Counted from the first letter of the stretch, positions 1 through 6,610 are shown. The stretch is 7,487 bases of DNA from JAYQUR01 sp038133505 (GCA_038133505.1 JAYPTI010000152.1:1-7487), one strand, 5' to 3'. A program made the numbers and translations. Notes: generated by a model from the sequence alone, not told the origin.

Positions 1-45
1 ATCCTCATGGGTGGCCGGGAGGGGGAGCGGGCCGGTGCCGTTGTT

Positions 46-537
46 TTAAAGACGCGCGATCCGGTCGAAGCTGGAGCCGAATGCGGCGCAGACGATCACG
101 TCGCGCAATTCCGGCGCGATCCGCTTGTAGAACCGGCGGGCGCCCTTGTTGCGTTTCAGAACCGACCAGAAAATCCAGCGGCCGCCGTCTTTCTGCGCCG
201 CGGCCGCGACGCTGCGCACCAGCGCGCGGCCGACGCCCTGGCGCCGGCTATCCTCGGCGACGTAAAGATCGGCGAGATAGACCCCGCGCGTCGCGCTGTC
301 CGTATCGTAACCCCAGTAGTAAACGGCGTAGCCCGCCGGCTCTTCCTCCGCATAAGCGATCATGGCCTGGAAGGCCGCGCGGTCGCCGAACCCGTCCCGC
401 CGGAAGGCCTCGGCCGAGAAACGCGATGGCTTGCCGCCGTCCGACAGGCTGAGCGCGCGCGCCATTTCGGCGATCGCGTCTGCGTCGTCCTGCGTCGCCG
501 GCCGGACATCGATTTTGGAAAGGGCAGGAGCGGTCAT
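46..537 (-). CDS. GNAT-family N-acetyltransferase (diamine/SSAT-like)
   Basis: A 163-residue single-domain Gcn5-related N-acetyltransferase, expected to be cytoplasmic and to move an acetyl group from acetyl-CoA to an amine. The diagnostic acetyl-CoA pyrophosphate loop is RRQGVG at residues 98-103, following the beta-strand VYLADLYV (87-93 region). The C-terminal part has W-S-V then N130, A133 and F136-Y137, the N..A..FY pattern typical of GNATs and prominent in spermidine/spermine-type (SSAT-like) members. The reading frame extends upstream to a TTG at 558, but the ATG at 537 gives the usual family N-terminus (IDVRPATQDDADAI), so I chose it. The gene is divergent from the penicillin-binding protein. 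The substrate is not determinable from sequence; a polyamine or another small amine is a guess from the SSAT-like pattern. The family call is firm. Confidence 0.9.
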   Translation of the reverse strand: MTAPALSKIDVRPATQDDADAIAEMARALSLSDGGKPSRFSAEAFRRDGFGDRAAFQAMIAYAEEEPAGYAVYYWGYDTDSATRGVYLADLYVAEDSRRQGVGRALVRSVAAAAQKDGGRWIFWSVLKRNKGARRFYKRIAPELRDVIVCAAFGSSFDRIARL

Positions 538-604
538 CTGGCCACGATATTGCCACAAAGCGCATTGAGATTGATGCGGCTCTCAACATACTACATATAG
601 CGTT
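538..604. promoter_or_regulatory. Divergent intergenic region with a 6-bp inverted repeat
   Basis: This 67-bp gap must carry the upstream signals of both the leftward acetyltransferase and the rightward PBP. It contains a perfect inverted repeat, TTGAGA (565-570) and TCTCAA (581-586), separated by 10 bp. This could be an operator or a hairpin. TTGAGA or the adjacent TTGATG (571-576) could act as a -35 for the PBP, with weak -10 candidates CATACT (587-592) or TACATA (592-597). No good Shine-Dalgarno precedes the PBP ATG. The assignment is inference from short motifs. Confidence 0.3.
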
Positions 605-2608
605 ATGGCTGAGCGGAAACCCAAACCCAAACCGAAGTCCCCGCCGAAATCCAAAACAGGATCTCGGGCAGGCGCCGACAAGGCCGGCAAAGCGGCCACC
701 AAGCCGGAGGCGCCGCCCGCCCGCCGGGGCGGACGGCTGGTCGTCCGGGCGCTGAAATGGAGCGTCGTCGCCGGGATCTGGGTGGCGCTGGCGCTCGGCG
801 TGCTTGTTGCCTGGTACGCCTACGACCTGCCCGATATCGACAATCTCGACGTGCCCACCCGCAAGGCAGGGATCACGCTGCTCGATGCGGACGGACGTAC
901 TTTCGCGTCCTACGGGGAGCTGTACGGCGATCCGGTGCGCGTCGCCGACGTCCCGCCGCATCTCGTGCAGGCGATCGTTGCGACGGAGGACCGCCGCTTC
1001 TTCGAGCATTCGGGCTTCGATCCGTGGGCCCTGCTGCGCGCGACGGCCGCCAACATCCGCGCCGGCCGCGTCCGCCAGGGCGGCAGCACGCTTACCCAGC
1101 AGCTCGCCAAGAACATCTTCCTCCAGCCCGACCGCACGTTGCGGCGCAAGGTGCAGGAACTTCTGCTCGCGTTCTGGCTGGAGGCGAACTTCACCAAGGA
1201 ACAGATATTCGCCCTCTACCTGAACCGGGTTTATCTCGGCTCCGGCACCTACGGCGTCGACGCCGCGGCGCGGCGCTATTTCGGCAAGCCGGCGCGCCGG
1301 CTGTCGCTGCTGGAATCCGCCGTCATCGCCGGGCTCCTGAAGGCGCCGACGCGTTATTCGCCGCTCCGCGATGCGGAGGCAGCGACGACGCGCGCGCATG
1401 TCGTGCTCGGTGCGATGGTCGACGCGGGCTTCCTGGACGCAGAGACCGCCAAGCGAACCCGTGCGCAGAAGCTGCGCGTCGCCGGAAACCGGGGCGGTAG
1501 CCCGTCGTCCCGCTATTTTGCCGACTGGGCGCTCGAACAGGTGAACGGCTTCGTCGGCCGACAGGGCGTCGATCTGGTCGTTCGCACGACGCTCGACACC
1601 CAACTCCAAACGGATGCGGCCAAACGGGTGAGTGCCGCGCTCGCGGCCGGTGCCGCCCGCAAGGTGACGCAGGGCGCGTTTGTCGCGATGTCGCCGGACG
1701 GCGCGGTGCGCGCGCTCGTCGGCGGCGGCGACTACGGCGACAGTCAGTTCAACCGCGCCACGCAGGCGCTCCGCCAGCCCGGCTCGGCCTTCAAGCTCTT
1801 CGTCTATCTGGCGGCGATGGAAAACGGCCTCGACCCGGACAGCCGGTTCGTCGACGGGCCGGTCAAGGTCGGCAACTGGAGCCCGCGCAACTACGACGGC
1901 GACTATCTCGGTACCGTGACGCTGCGCGAGGCGGTCGCGCGTTCGGTCAATACCGTCGCCGTCCAGGTCTCGGAGCGCGTCGGCCGACAGAAGGTTATCG
2001 ACGCCGCGCGCCGGCTCGGGATCACGTCGCCGCTGAAATCGCATCCCAGCCTCGCCCTCGGGGCGAGCGAGGTGTCGCTGATGGAGCTCACCGCCGCTTA
2101 CGGCGTCATCGCCAACGGCGGGGTCGCGGTGTGGCCGCATGCGATCGTCGAGATCGCCGACCGCCGCGGCAACGTCCTCTATCGGCGGACCGACGGCGCG
2201 GCGCCCCAGGTCGTGGAGCCGCAGACCGTCCGCGCCGTCAACGATCTGCTGCGCTCCGTCGTCGCCTGGGGAACCGGCAAGGCCGCCGATCCCGGCCGCC
2301 CCGCCGCCGGCAAGACCGGTACGAGCCAGGACTCGCGCGATGCGTGGTTCGTCGGCTACACGGGCGATCTGGTCGCGGGCGTCTGGCTCGGCAACGACGA
2401 TTCCTCGCCGATGAAATCGGTTACCGGCGGCAGTCTTCCGGCGCGTCTGTGGGGCCAGGTGATGCGGTCGGCCTCTGCCGGCCGGCCGGTCCGTCCGCTC
2501 GCCCCGGTCCGCGTGACCGCGCCGCCGCCCGCCGTATCGTCGGCCGCGACCAAGTCCTCTGGCGGCGGCATCGGCGGCGGTCTCGAGGACTACAACAGGG
2601 GCGATTGA
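605..2608 (+). CDS. Class A penicillin-binding protein (bifunctional transglycosylase/transpeptidase, PBP1A type)
   Basis: A bifunctional peptidoglycan synthase of 667 residues that polymerises lipid II glycan strands and cross-links their stem peptides in the periplasm. Residues 1-50 form a Lys/Pro/Ala-rich cytoplasmic tail, followed by one membrane anchor at about 51-73. The GT51 glycosyltransferase domain (about 90-255) shows EDRRFFEH with catalytic Glu128, GGSTLTQQLAKN (159-170), RRKVQE with the second Glu185, and YLNRVYLGSGTYG (205-217). The transpeptidase domain (about 322-620) has all three penicillin-binding motifs: S394-A-F-K397, S447-V-N449 and K570-T-G. The C-terminus is a Gly-rich tail. 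It is shorter than enterobacterial PBP1A (about 850 residues) because only a short linker (about 255-322) separates the catalytic domains, leaving no room for an OB-type insert; there is no PBP1C-type C-terminal domain either. It converges with the MFS gene 19 bp downstream. All catalytic residues are present, so it should be active and beta-lactam sensitive. Confidence 0.96.
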   Translation: MAERKPKPKPKSPPKSKTGSRAGADKAGKAATKPEAPPARRGGRLVVRALKWSVVAGIWVALALGVLVAWYAYDLPDIDNLDVPTRKAGITLLDADGRTFASYGELYGDPVRVADVPPHLVQAIVATEDRRFFEHSGFDPWALLRATAANIRAGRVRQGGSTLTQQLAKNIFLQPDRTLRRKVQELLLAFWLEANFTKEQIFALYLNRVYLGSGTYGVDAAARRYFGKPARRLSLLESAVIAGLLKAPTRYSPLRDAEAATTRAHVVLGAMVDAGFLDAETAKRTRAQKLRVAGNRGGSPSSRYFADWALEQVNGFVGRQGVDLVVRTTLDTQLQTDAAKRVSAALAAGAARKVTQGAFVAMSPDGAVRALVGGGDYGDSQFNRATQALRQPGSAFKLFVYLAAMENGLDPDSRFVDGPVKVGNWSPRNYDGDYLGTVTLREAVARSVNTVAVQVSERVGRQKVIDAARRLGITSPLKSHPSLALGASEVSLMELTAAYGVIANGGVAVWPHAIVEIADRRGNVLYRRTDGAAPQVVEPQTVRAVNDLLRSVVAWGTGKAADPGRPAAGKTGTSQDSRDAWFVGYTGDLVAGVWLGNDDSSPMKSVTGGSLPARLWGQVMRSASAGRPVRPLAPVRVTAPPPAVSSAATKSSGGGIGGGLEDYNRGD

Positions 2609-2610
2609 GG

Positions 2611-2643
2611 GGCGAGGCGCTGATTTCTCAGGCCGCCCTCGCC
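2611..2643. terminator. Stem-loop between convergent genes, possible bidirectional terminator
   Basis: GGCGAGG (2611-2617) can pair with CCTCGCC (2637-2643), and the loop contains a nested CTGA (2620-2623) / TCAG (2628-2631) pair closing TTTC. It begins three bases after the PBP stop and covers the stop codon of the oppositely oriented MFS gene. A hairpin here fits a shared terminator for two convergent genes. No T-run follows on either strand, so it is not a classical intrinsic terminator, and the stem is interrupted. Confidence 0.35.
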
Positions 2644-3833
2644 GCCGTGCGTCTCGGACGCAGCACCAGCAGGTAAAACGAGATCAGCATCGTCGGGCCC
2701 ATCAGGAAGACGGCCCACGCCATCGGCATCATCGTGCCGTCGAGGAAGCGGGCGGTGACCGCGCCGAGCACCGCGGCGACCGTCATCTGCAGGAAGCTCA
2801 GCATCGAGGCCGCCGCCCCCGCCATCTTGGGAAACGGCGTGATGCCCCCCGCCTGCCCGCTCGGAAAGACGAACCCGGTGCCGAAGCAGAAGCACGCGAA
2901 CGGGATCACGATCGTCCACACCGTGAAATAACCGATCAGCGGCATCAGAATCAGCGCTTCCCCCGAGATCGTCATCATCAACCCGCCGAGGACGATCATC
3001 CGGTTGAGCCCCACGCGGCCGGTGAACTGGCTCGCGACCAGCGTCCCGATGCCGTAGGAGCCCACGGTGATGGCATAGAGCAGACCGAAGAAATCCGGAG
3101 ACACGCCCAGCAGGCCGATCAGGATATAGGCCGAGCAGGACGTGTAGGCGAAGATGCCGCCGTAACAGATCGCATTGCACAGCACGTAGCCCATGTAGAG
3201 GCGGTTCGACAGCAGGAAGGCGTAGTTGGAGATCAGCCGGCCCGGCCGCATCGCGTCCGGGTTAAGGTGCGCGTTGGTCTCCCGCAGCAGGAACAGGATG
3301 GCGAGCAGCATCAGGCCGCCGAAGGCTGTGACGAAGCCGAACACGGCGCGCCATCCCGCGGCGACCTCGATGATTCCGCCGAAGATCGGTCCGGCGATCG
3401 GGCCGAGGGCGAGGGCGGTTCCGACATAGGCGTAGATCTGGGCGATGCGGGCCGGCTCGAAACTGTCGCGCACGATCGCGCGGCCGATCGAGAGCGTGGC
3501 GCTGACGCCCAGCGCCTGGACCAGCCGCGCGGCGAGCAGCGACTGGAGGTCGGGCGCGAACGCCGATGCCGCCGAAGCGAGCACGTAGATCGTCAGCGAG
3601 ACGATCAGGACCGGCTTGCGCCCGTACTTGTCAGACATCGGTCCGACGAAGAGCTGGCCCGCCGCGAACCCCGCCATATAGACGCTGAGGACGAGCTGCA
3701 CCGCGCCGAAATCCACCTTCATGGCGGTCGCGATCGCCGGCAGTGACGGAACGGCGATGTTGTTCGTAAACGGCCCCAGCATGACCAGGGCGGAGATGAG
3801 GATGATCAGGACGGGGCGGGACATCGGGCGCAT
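2628..3833 (-). CDS. MFS drug-resistance transporter, Bcr/CflA-like (DHA1, 12 TM)
   Basis: A 401-residue inner-membrane proton-coupled exporter of the major facilitator superfamily. Hydrophobic segments run through the whole protein in a 12-helix pattern, with a hydrophilic central loop around residues 185-205. Motif A is GPMSDKYGRKP (64-74) in the first cytoplasmic loop, preceded by the Bcr/CflA-like VQLVLSVYMAGFAAGQLF stretch. Helix 4 carries motif B (R103...R118-A-I-V-R122-D123). The antiporter motif C in helix 5 is GPIAGPIFGG (144-153), then GWRAVF (160-165). Known members export bicyclomycin, sulfonamides, chloramphenicol or small metabolites; the substrate here is unknown. The frame extends to a TTG at 3860; ATG 3833 and ATG 3824 (MSRPVLII) are both possible starts, none with a strong ribosome site, so the N-terminus is uncertain by up to 9 residues either way. 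It is last in the minus-strand run, 104 bp after the aldolase gene. Confidence 0.92.
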   Translation of the reverse strand: MRPMSRPVLIILISALVMLGPFTNNIAVPSLPAIATAMKVDFGAVQLVLSVYMAGFAAGQLFVGPMSDKYGRKPVLIVSLTIYVLASAASAFAPDLQSLLAARLVQALGVSATLSIGRAIVRDSFEPARIAQIYAYVGTALALGPIAGPIFGGIIEVAAGWRAVFGFVTAFGGLMLLAILFLLRETNAHLNPDAMRPGRLISNYAFLLSNRLYMGYVLCNAICYGGIFAYTSCSAYILIGLLGVSPDFFGLLYAITVGSYGIGTLVASQFTGRVGLNRMIVLGGLMMTISGEALILMPLIGYFTVWTIVIPFACFCFGTGFVFPSGQAGGITPFPKMAGAAASMLSFLQMTVAAVLGAVTARFLDGTMMPMAWAVFLMGPTMLISFYLLVLRPRRTAARAA

Positions 3834-3875
3834 CTTGCGGCCAAGCCGCGCGCTTTCCAATCCCGATTACGGCAT

Positions 3876-3911
3876 GGCGCTATTTATAAACATCGGTATC
3901 GGTCCGCTTAT
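3876..3911 (-). promoter_or_regulatory. Possible internal promoter for the MFS gene
   Basis: The 104-bp gap between the aldolase stop and the MFS start holds the only AT-rich patch nearby. On the minus strand it reads TATAAAT (3888-3882), a fair -10 match, about 43 bases ahead of ATG 3833. No convincing -35 sits 16-18 bases upstream. Just upstream is a tandem hexamer, ATCGGT twice on the plus strand (3892-3903), a possible regulator half-site pair. This suggests the transporter can be transcribed separately from the three upstream genes, but the signal is weak. Confidence 0.28.
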
Positions 3912-3927
3912 CCTCCCGGAACGACCG

Positions 3928-3944
3928 CGCCTGATTTTCAGGCG
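3928..3944. other. Perfect 7-bp hairpin over the aldolase stop codon
   Basis: CGCCTGA (3928-3934) and TCAGGCG (3938-3944) form a perfect 7-bp palindrome with a TTT loop. The right arm contains the stop codon of the dihydrodipicolinate-synthase-family gene. As RNA on the minus strand it would be a stable tetranucleotide-sized hairpin at the 3' end of that gene. No T-run follows, so its role may be mRNA 3'-end protection or attenuation ahead of the MFS gene rather than strong termination. Confidence 0.4.
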
Positions 3945-4858
3945 GCGAGGTCCGCGTCGAACCCGATCGCGGCGAGGTCCGCCCACAGCGCGTCGCCCGT
4001 CGCCGCGTCGAGCGGCATCAGCGGCGGGCGCAACGTGCGCCAGGACTGGTTGCCGGTCGAGCGCGCCATGATCTCCTTCAGCGCTTCGACCAGCGGATAC
4101 TTCTGGATGGTCCCGCGGATTGCGCCCAGCGCCGACTGCCAGGCGTCGGCATCTGCGTCCTGCCAGTGGGCGAGGACGTCGGCCGACTGGCGCGCGGCGA
4201 CGTTGTTGCAGGCCGTGATCGAACCCGCGCCGCCGAGGCGCAGCAGGTCGAGGAGGAACGCGTCAGATCCGGAGAAGACCTTGAAGCCGGGGAAGCGCTC
4301 GACCATGGCCTGCATGTTTGCGAAATCGCCGGCCGAATCCTTGATGCCGACAACCGTTTCGGGATAGGCGGCGGTCAGCTTGTCGATCAACTCCAGAGTG
4401 ATCGGGACGCCCGAATTCTGCGGGATGTGGTAGAGCAGGATCTTCAGCCGATCGTCGCCGACCCGCTGGATGATCTCGGAATAGGCGGCGAACAGGCCGT
4501 CGTCGGTGACCGGCTTGTAATAGAAAGGCGGAAGCATCAGGACGCCGGCGGCGCCGATCTCGACCGACTTGCGGCACAGCTCGACCGTGTCCGGCAGCGC
4601 GCAGCAGCCGACCCCCGGCACCGCGAGGCCCGCGTCGATGTCGCTCTCGCCGAGCGCATCGAGCAGGGACAGCCGTTCCGCGAGCGTGAAGGAGTTCGCC
4701 TCGCTGGTCGTGCCGAGAACCGCGAGCCCGGTGCACCCCTGCGCCAGAAGCGACCGGCAGTGCGCCAGCCACAGCGCCGCGTCCGGGCTGAGGTCGTCCT
4801 TCATGGGGGTCAGTACAGCGGCCATCACGCCGCCCTCGATCGGGGAACCCGCGCTCAT
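3938..4858 (-). CDS. Dihydrodipicolinate synthase/N-acetylneuraminate lyase family protein
   Basis: A 306-residue (beta/alpha)8 barrel class I aldolase or lyase that should bind a 2-oxo acid, often pyruvate, as a Schiff base in the cytoplasm. Visible family hallmarks are the Schiff-base lysine K173 in GIKDSAGDF, the catalytic tyrosine Y143 in LLYHIPQNSG, the GTTSE carboxylate-binding loop (49-53, normally GTTGE or GSTGE), and PPFYYKP (110-116), whose Tyr114 corresponds to the inter-subunit tyrosine of DapA. The arginine that lysine-pathway DapA carries five residues after the catalytic tyrosine is Asn148 here, so true DapA activity is unlikely. Other family reactions (sugar-acid dehydratase/aldolase, NAL-like lyase) are more plausible; the substrate is unknown. 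The ATG is preceded by a good ribosome site, AAGGAAGGA about 7 bases upstream. It starts 36 bases after the YcgN-like gene, consistent with an operon. Confidence 0.93.
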   Translation of the reverse strand: MSAGSPIEGGVMAAVLTPMKDDLSPDAALWLAHCRSLLAQGCTGLAVLGTTSEANSFTLAERLSLLDALGESDIDAGLAVPGVGCCALPDTVELCRKSVEIGAAGVLMLPPFYYKPVTDDGLFAAYSEIIQRVGDDRLKILLYHIPQNSGVPITLELIDKLTAAYPETVVGIKDSAGDFANMQAMVERFPGFKVFSGSDAFLLDLLRLGGAGSITACNNVAARQSADVLAHWQDADADAWQSALGAIRGTIQKYPLVEALKEIMARSTGNQSWRTLRPPLMPLDAATGDALWADLAAIGFDADLAA

Positions 4859-4894
4859 CTCTCGATCCTTCCTTGTTTGTCGATCATTCGTGCG

Positions 4895-5335
4895 TCATGC
4901 GGGCCAGTCGACGATCCGGTCTTCCGGATCGATGCGCCGCGATTCGTGGATGACCCTGTTCCGTACGGACATGCCTGCGCTGTGAACCGTCTCGCGCTCG
5001 CCCGATACCAGCGGATGCCACCAGTACAGTTCCTTGCCTTCGGTGAGAAGACGGTAGGCGCAGGTGGACGGCAGCCAATCCGCGGTGCGGGCCAGCTCCG
5101 GGGTCACCTGCAGGCAGTCGGGGACGCGGATCGACCGCTTCGGGTAGTCGGTGCAGGTGCATTTCCCGAGGTCGAGCAGGCGGCAGGCGACGTCGGTGTA
5201 GGCGAGCTCGCCGGTGTCTGCGTCCTCCAGCTTGATCAGGCAGCACTTGGCGCAGCCGTCGCAGAGGGATTCCCACTCCTCGCGCGTCATCTCATCGAGA
5301 GACTTCGTTTCCCAGAACGGCTCGCCGTCGGCCAA
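4895..5335 (-). CDS. YcgN-family cysteine-cluster protein (UPF0260)
   Basis: A 146-residue soluble protein of the YcgN family, close in length to Escherichia coli YcgN (about 153). It has the family's FWETKSLDEM start, then WESLCDGCAKCC (residues 21-32) containing the CxxCxxCC cluster (C25, C28, C31, C32), further cysteines C51, C59, C61, C74 and C92, and the conserved WLPSTCAYRLL (87-97) and WHPL (106-109). The cysteine cluster is usually described as a putative zinc- or iron-binding domain; the biochemical role is not established. I place the start at TTG 5335: it matches the family N-terminus, and GGGGAG lies 8 bases upstream. The open frame continues to 5419 but that part overlaps the Sco gene and looks like out-of-frame coding. 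The start lies only 4 bases after the Sco stop, so translation is probably coupled. Confidence 0.92.
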   Translation of the reverse strand: MADGEPFWETKSLDEMTREEWESLCDGCAKCCLIKLEDADTGELAYTDVACRLLDLGKCTCTDYPKRSIRVPDCLQVTPELARTADWLPSTCAYRLLTEGKELYWWHPLVSGERETVHSAGMSVRNRVIHESRRIDPEDRIVDWPA

Positions 5336-5339
5336 CCGG

Positions 5340-5933
5340 TCAGCTCCCCAGCCGCTTGTGAAGGGTCTCGGCCATCTTTTCGGGCGGCGTCGCGTGGGTG
5401 AAATGCGTGATATAGCCACCGTCGGGAGCCATCAGGAAGACGATCGAACTGTGATCCATCAGGTAGTCGGTCGACGACCCGCTGTCCTTCGCCTTGGCGA
5501 AATAGACACGGTAGCGGCGCGCAACGTCGCCGATCTGCTCGGCCGTGCCGGTGAGACCGACGAGATCGGGATGAAAGTTCTCGACGTACGACTTCAGGTG
5601 CGCGGCCGTATCGCGCTCCGGATCGATGGTAATGAAGATCGGCGCAACGCGCTTCTGTTCGTCGGCCGGCAGGCTGTCGAGCGCCCGCGTCATGACCTGC
5701 AACGCAGTCGGGCAGACGTCCGGACAATAGGTGTAGCCGAAATAGATCAGCATGTACTTGCCGCGAAAATCCTTATCCGAGCGCGGCTTGCCGTCCTGGT
5801 CGGTCAGCGAGAACGGACCGCCCACCAGCGCTCCGCCCGGGGCGCCGCCGGGGCCGCCATAGAGCACGTAAGCCGCGATCGCGGCGATGACGATGCCTGT
5901 CACCGCGATGAGGGCGAACTGAAACCGTCGCAT
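5340..5933 (-). CDS. SCO1/SenC family copper chaperone
   Basis: A 197-residue membrane-anchored thioredoxin-fold protein that handles copper in the periplasm, typically delivering it to the CuA site of cytochrome c oxidase or acting as a thiol reductase in that assembly. Residues 5-25 form a single N-terminal signal anchor, followed by a short Gly/Pro linker. The copper ligands are all present: C70 and C74 in TYCPDVCPTAL, and H161 in YLMDHSS. ITIDPERDT (101-109) and the final TPPEKMAETLHKRL segment are also typical. The frame is open upstream to 6197, but that extension lacks family similarity and overlaps the opposite ankyrin gene; ATG 5933, immediately before the hydrophobic anchor and preceded by a GGACGGA-like site, is the natural start. 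It is first in the minus-strand run, coupled to the YcgN-like gene. No oxidase subunit gene is visible in this window. Confidence 0.95.
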   Translation of the reverse strand: MRRFQFALIAVTGIVIAAIAAYVLYGGPGGAPGGALVGGPFSLTDQDGKPRSDKDFRGKYMLIYFGYTYCPDVCPTALQVMTRALDSLPADEQKRVAPIFITIDPERDTAAHLKSYVENFHPDLVGLTGTAEQIGDVARRYRVYFAKAKDSGSSTDYLMDHSSIVFLMAPDGGYITHFTHATPPEKMAETLHKRLGS

Positions 5934-6039
5934 TCCGAGTTTTCCGTCCAATCCGTCGTCCCGCCAGATATAGGCGGCGGGCGCCGGTTTGGCCAGCACC
6001 GGCCTTGACGAACCCGGCCGCGTTACGCACCTTTTCGTC
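5934..6039. promoter_or_regulatory. Divergent intergenic region between the Sco and ankyrin genes
   Basis: A 106-bp region that should carry promoters for both the leftward Sco run and the rightward ankyrin gene. Visible elements are an inverted repeat CCGCC/GGCGG (5961-5965, 5973-5977) enclosing AGATATA, which could serve as a TATATC-type -10 for the Sco gene, and a second inverted repeat GCCGGT/ACCGGC (5983-5988, 5998-6003). TTGACG at 6005-6010 resembles a -35 for the ankyrin gene, but no good -10 follows. The function of these elements is inferred only. Confidence 0.3.
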
Positions 6040-6606
6040 ATGAAACGTCTATGGCCGAATCTTTTTCTGCTCGTCTTCGCCGGCCTGTCGCTGTCGGTTC
6101 CGGTGCGGGCGGATATCAACCTGCTCGACAACGACCGGCTGATCGAGGCGGCCGATTCAAACGATATCGACGGCGCCGAGGCCTTGCTCAACCGCAAGCA
6201 TTTCGTCGATGTGGCCGACGGGAAGCGACGGACGCCGCTGATTATCGCGGCGTCCCGCGGCTACGAGGATTTCGTCGATATGCTCATCCGCTTCCGGGCG
6301 AGCGTCGATGCCGTCGACGAGCTCGGCAATTCGGCCCTGTTTTATGCGGCGGCCGGCGATCATACCGGCATCGTCGAAATCCTGAAGGGCGCGGGCGCCG
6401 ACGTGAACATCAAGAACCGCCGCGGCACCACGCCGTTGATGGTCGCGGCGGCGGCAGGCCGAACCGCTGCCGTCCAGATGCTTCTCGATCTCGGCGCCAG
6501 CTCCGCCGAGACGGATTTTACCGGCAGGACGGCTCGCGACTGGGCCGAATCCAACAATCGGCGCGCCGTCCTCAACGTCTTCGACCGGCGCGGCATCAGG
6601 CGTTAG
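6040..6606 (+). CDS. Exported ankyrin-repeat protein
   Basis: A 188-residue protein with a Sec-type signal peptide: MKRLW, a hydrophobic core (about 7-20), then PVRA before Asp25 as a probable signal peptidase I site. The mature part is nearly all ankyrin repeats: a capping repeat at about 31-59 and repeats near 60-93 (TPLIIAASRGYEDFVDMLI), 95-127 (ALFYAAAGDHTGIVEILKGAGADVN), 128-160 (TTPLMVAAAAGRTAAVQMLLDLGA) and a partial C-cap from 161. Ankyrin repeats are protein-binding scaffolds, so it probably binds a periplasmic partner; none can be named. The frame opens earlier at a TTG (5989), but ATG 6040 directly precedes the signal peptide. No clear ribosome site is visible. It is divergent from the Sco gene and 58 bp ahead of the CobD-like gene in the same direction. 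Confidence 0.88.
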   Translation: MKRLWPNLFLLVFAGLSLSVPVRADINLLDNDRLIEAADSNDIDGAEALLNRKHFVDVADGKRRTPLIIAASRGYEDFVDMLIRFRASVDAVDELGNSALFYAAAGDHTGIVEILKGAGADVNIKNRRGTTPLMVAAAAGRTAAVQMLLDLGASSAETDFTGRTARDWAESNNRRAVLNVFDRRGIRR

Positions 6607-6610
6607 GTTT

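Noticed and set aside
248..2140. A 630-residue open frame on the minus strand, antisense to the PBP and overlapping the acetyltransferase
   Set aside because: Its translation is Arg/Ala/Gly-rich without any domain pattern, it overlaps two well-supported genes, and long antisense frames are expected in GC-rich coding DNA.
2597..2605. RGD tripeptide at the very C-terminus of the PBP
   Set aside because: A three-residue match is expected by chance, and there is no basis to infer integrin binding.
4166..5401. A 411-residue plus-strand open frame opposite the aldolase and YcgN-like genes
   Set aside because: It is low-complexity, matches no family and lies wholly opposite genes with clear catalytic or cysteine motifs; a shadow of codon bias.
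5336..5419. N-terminal extension of the YcgN-like protein into the Sco gene
   Set aside because: The extra residues are Arg/Pro-rich Sco coding sequence read out of frame, and TTG 5335 has a good ribosome site and the family N-terminus.
5934..6197. N-terminal extension of the Sco protein by 88 residues
   Set aside because: It has no Sco similarity, overlaps the ankyrin gene, and the signal anchor begins directly after ATG 5933.
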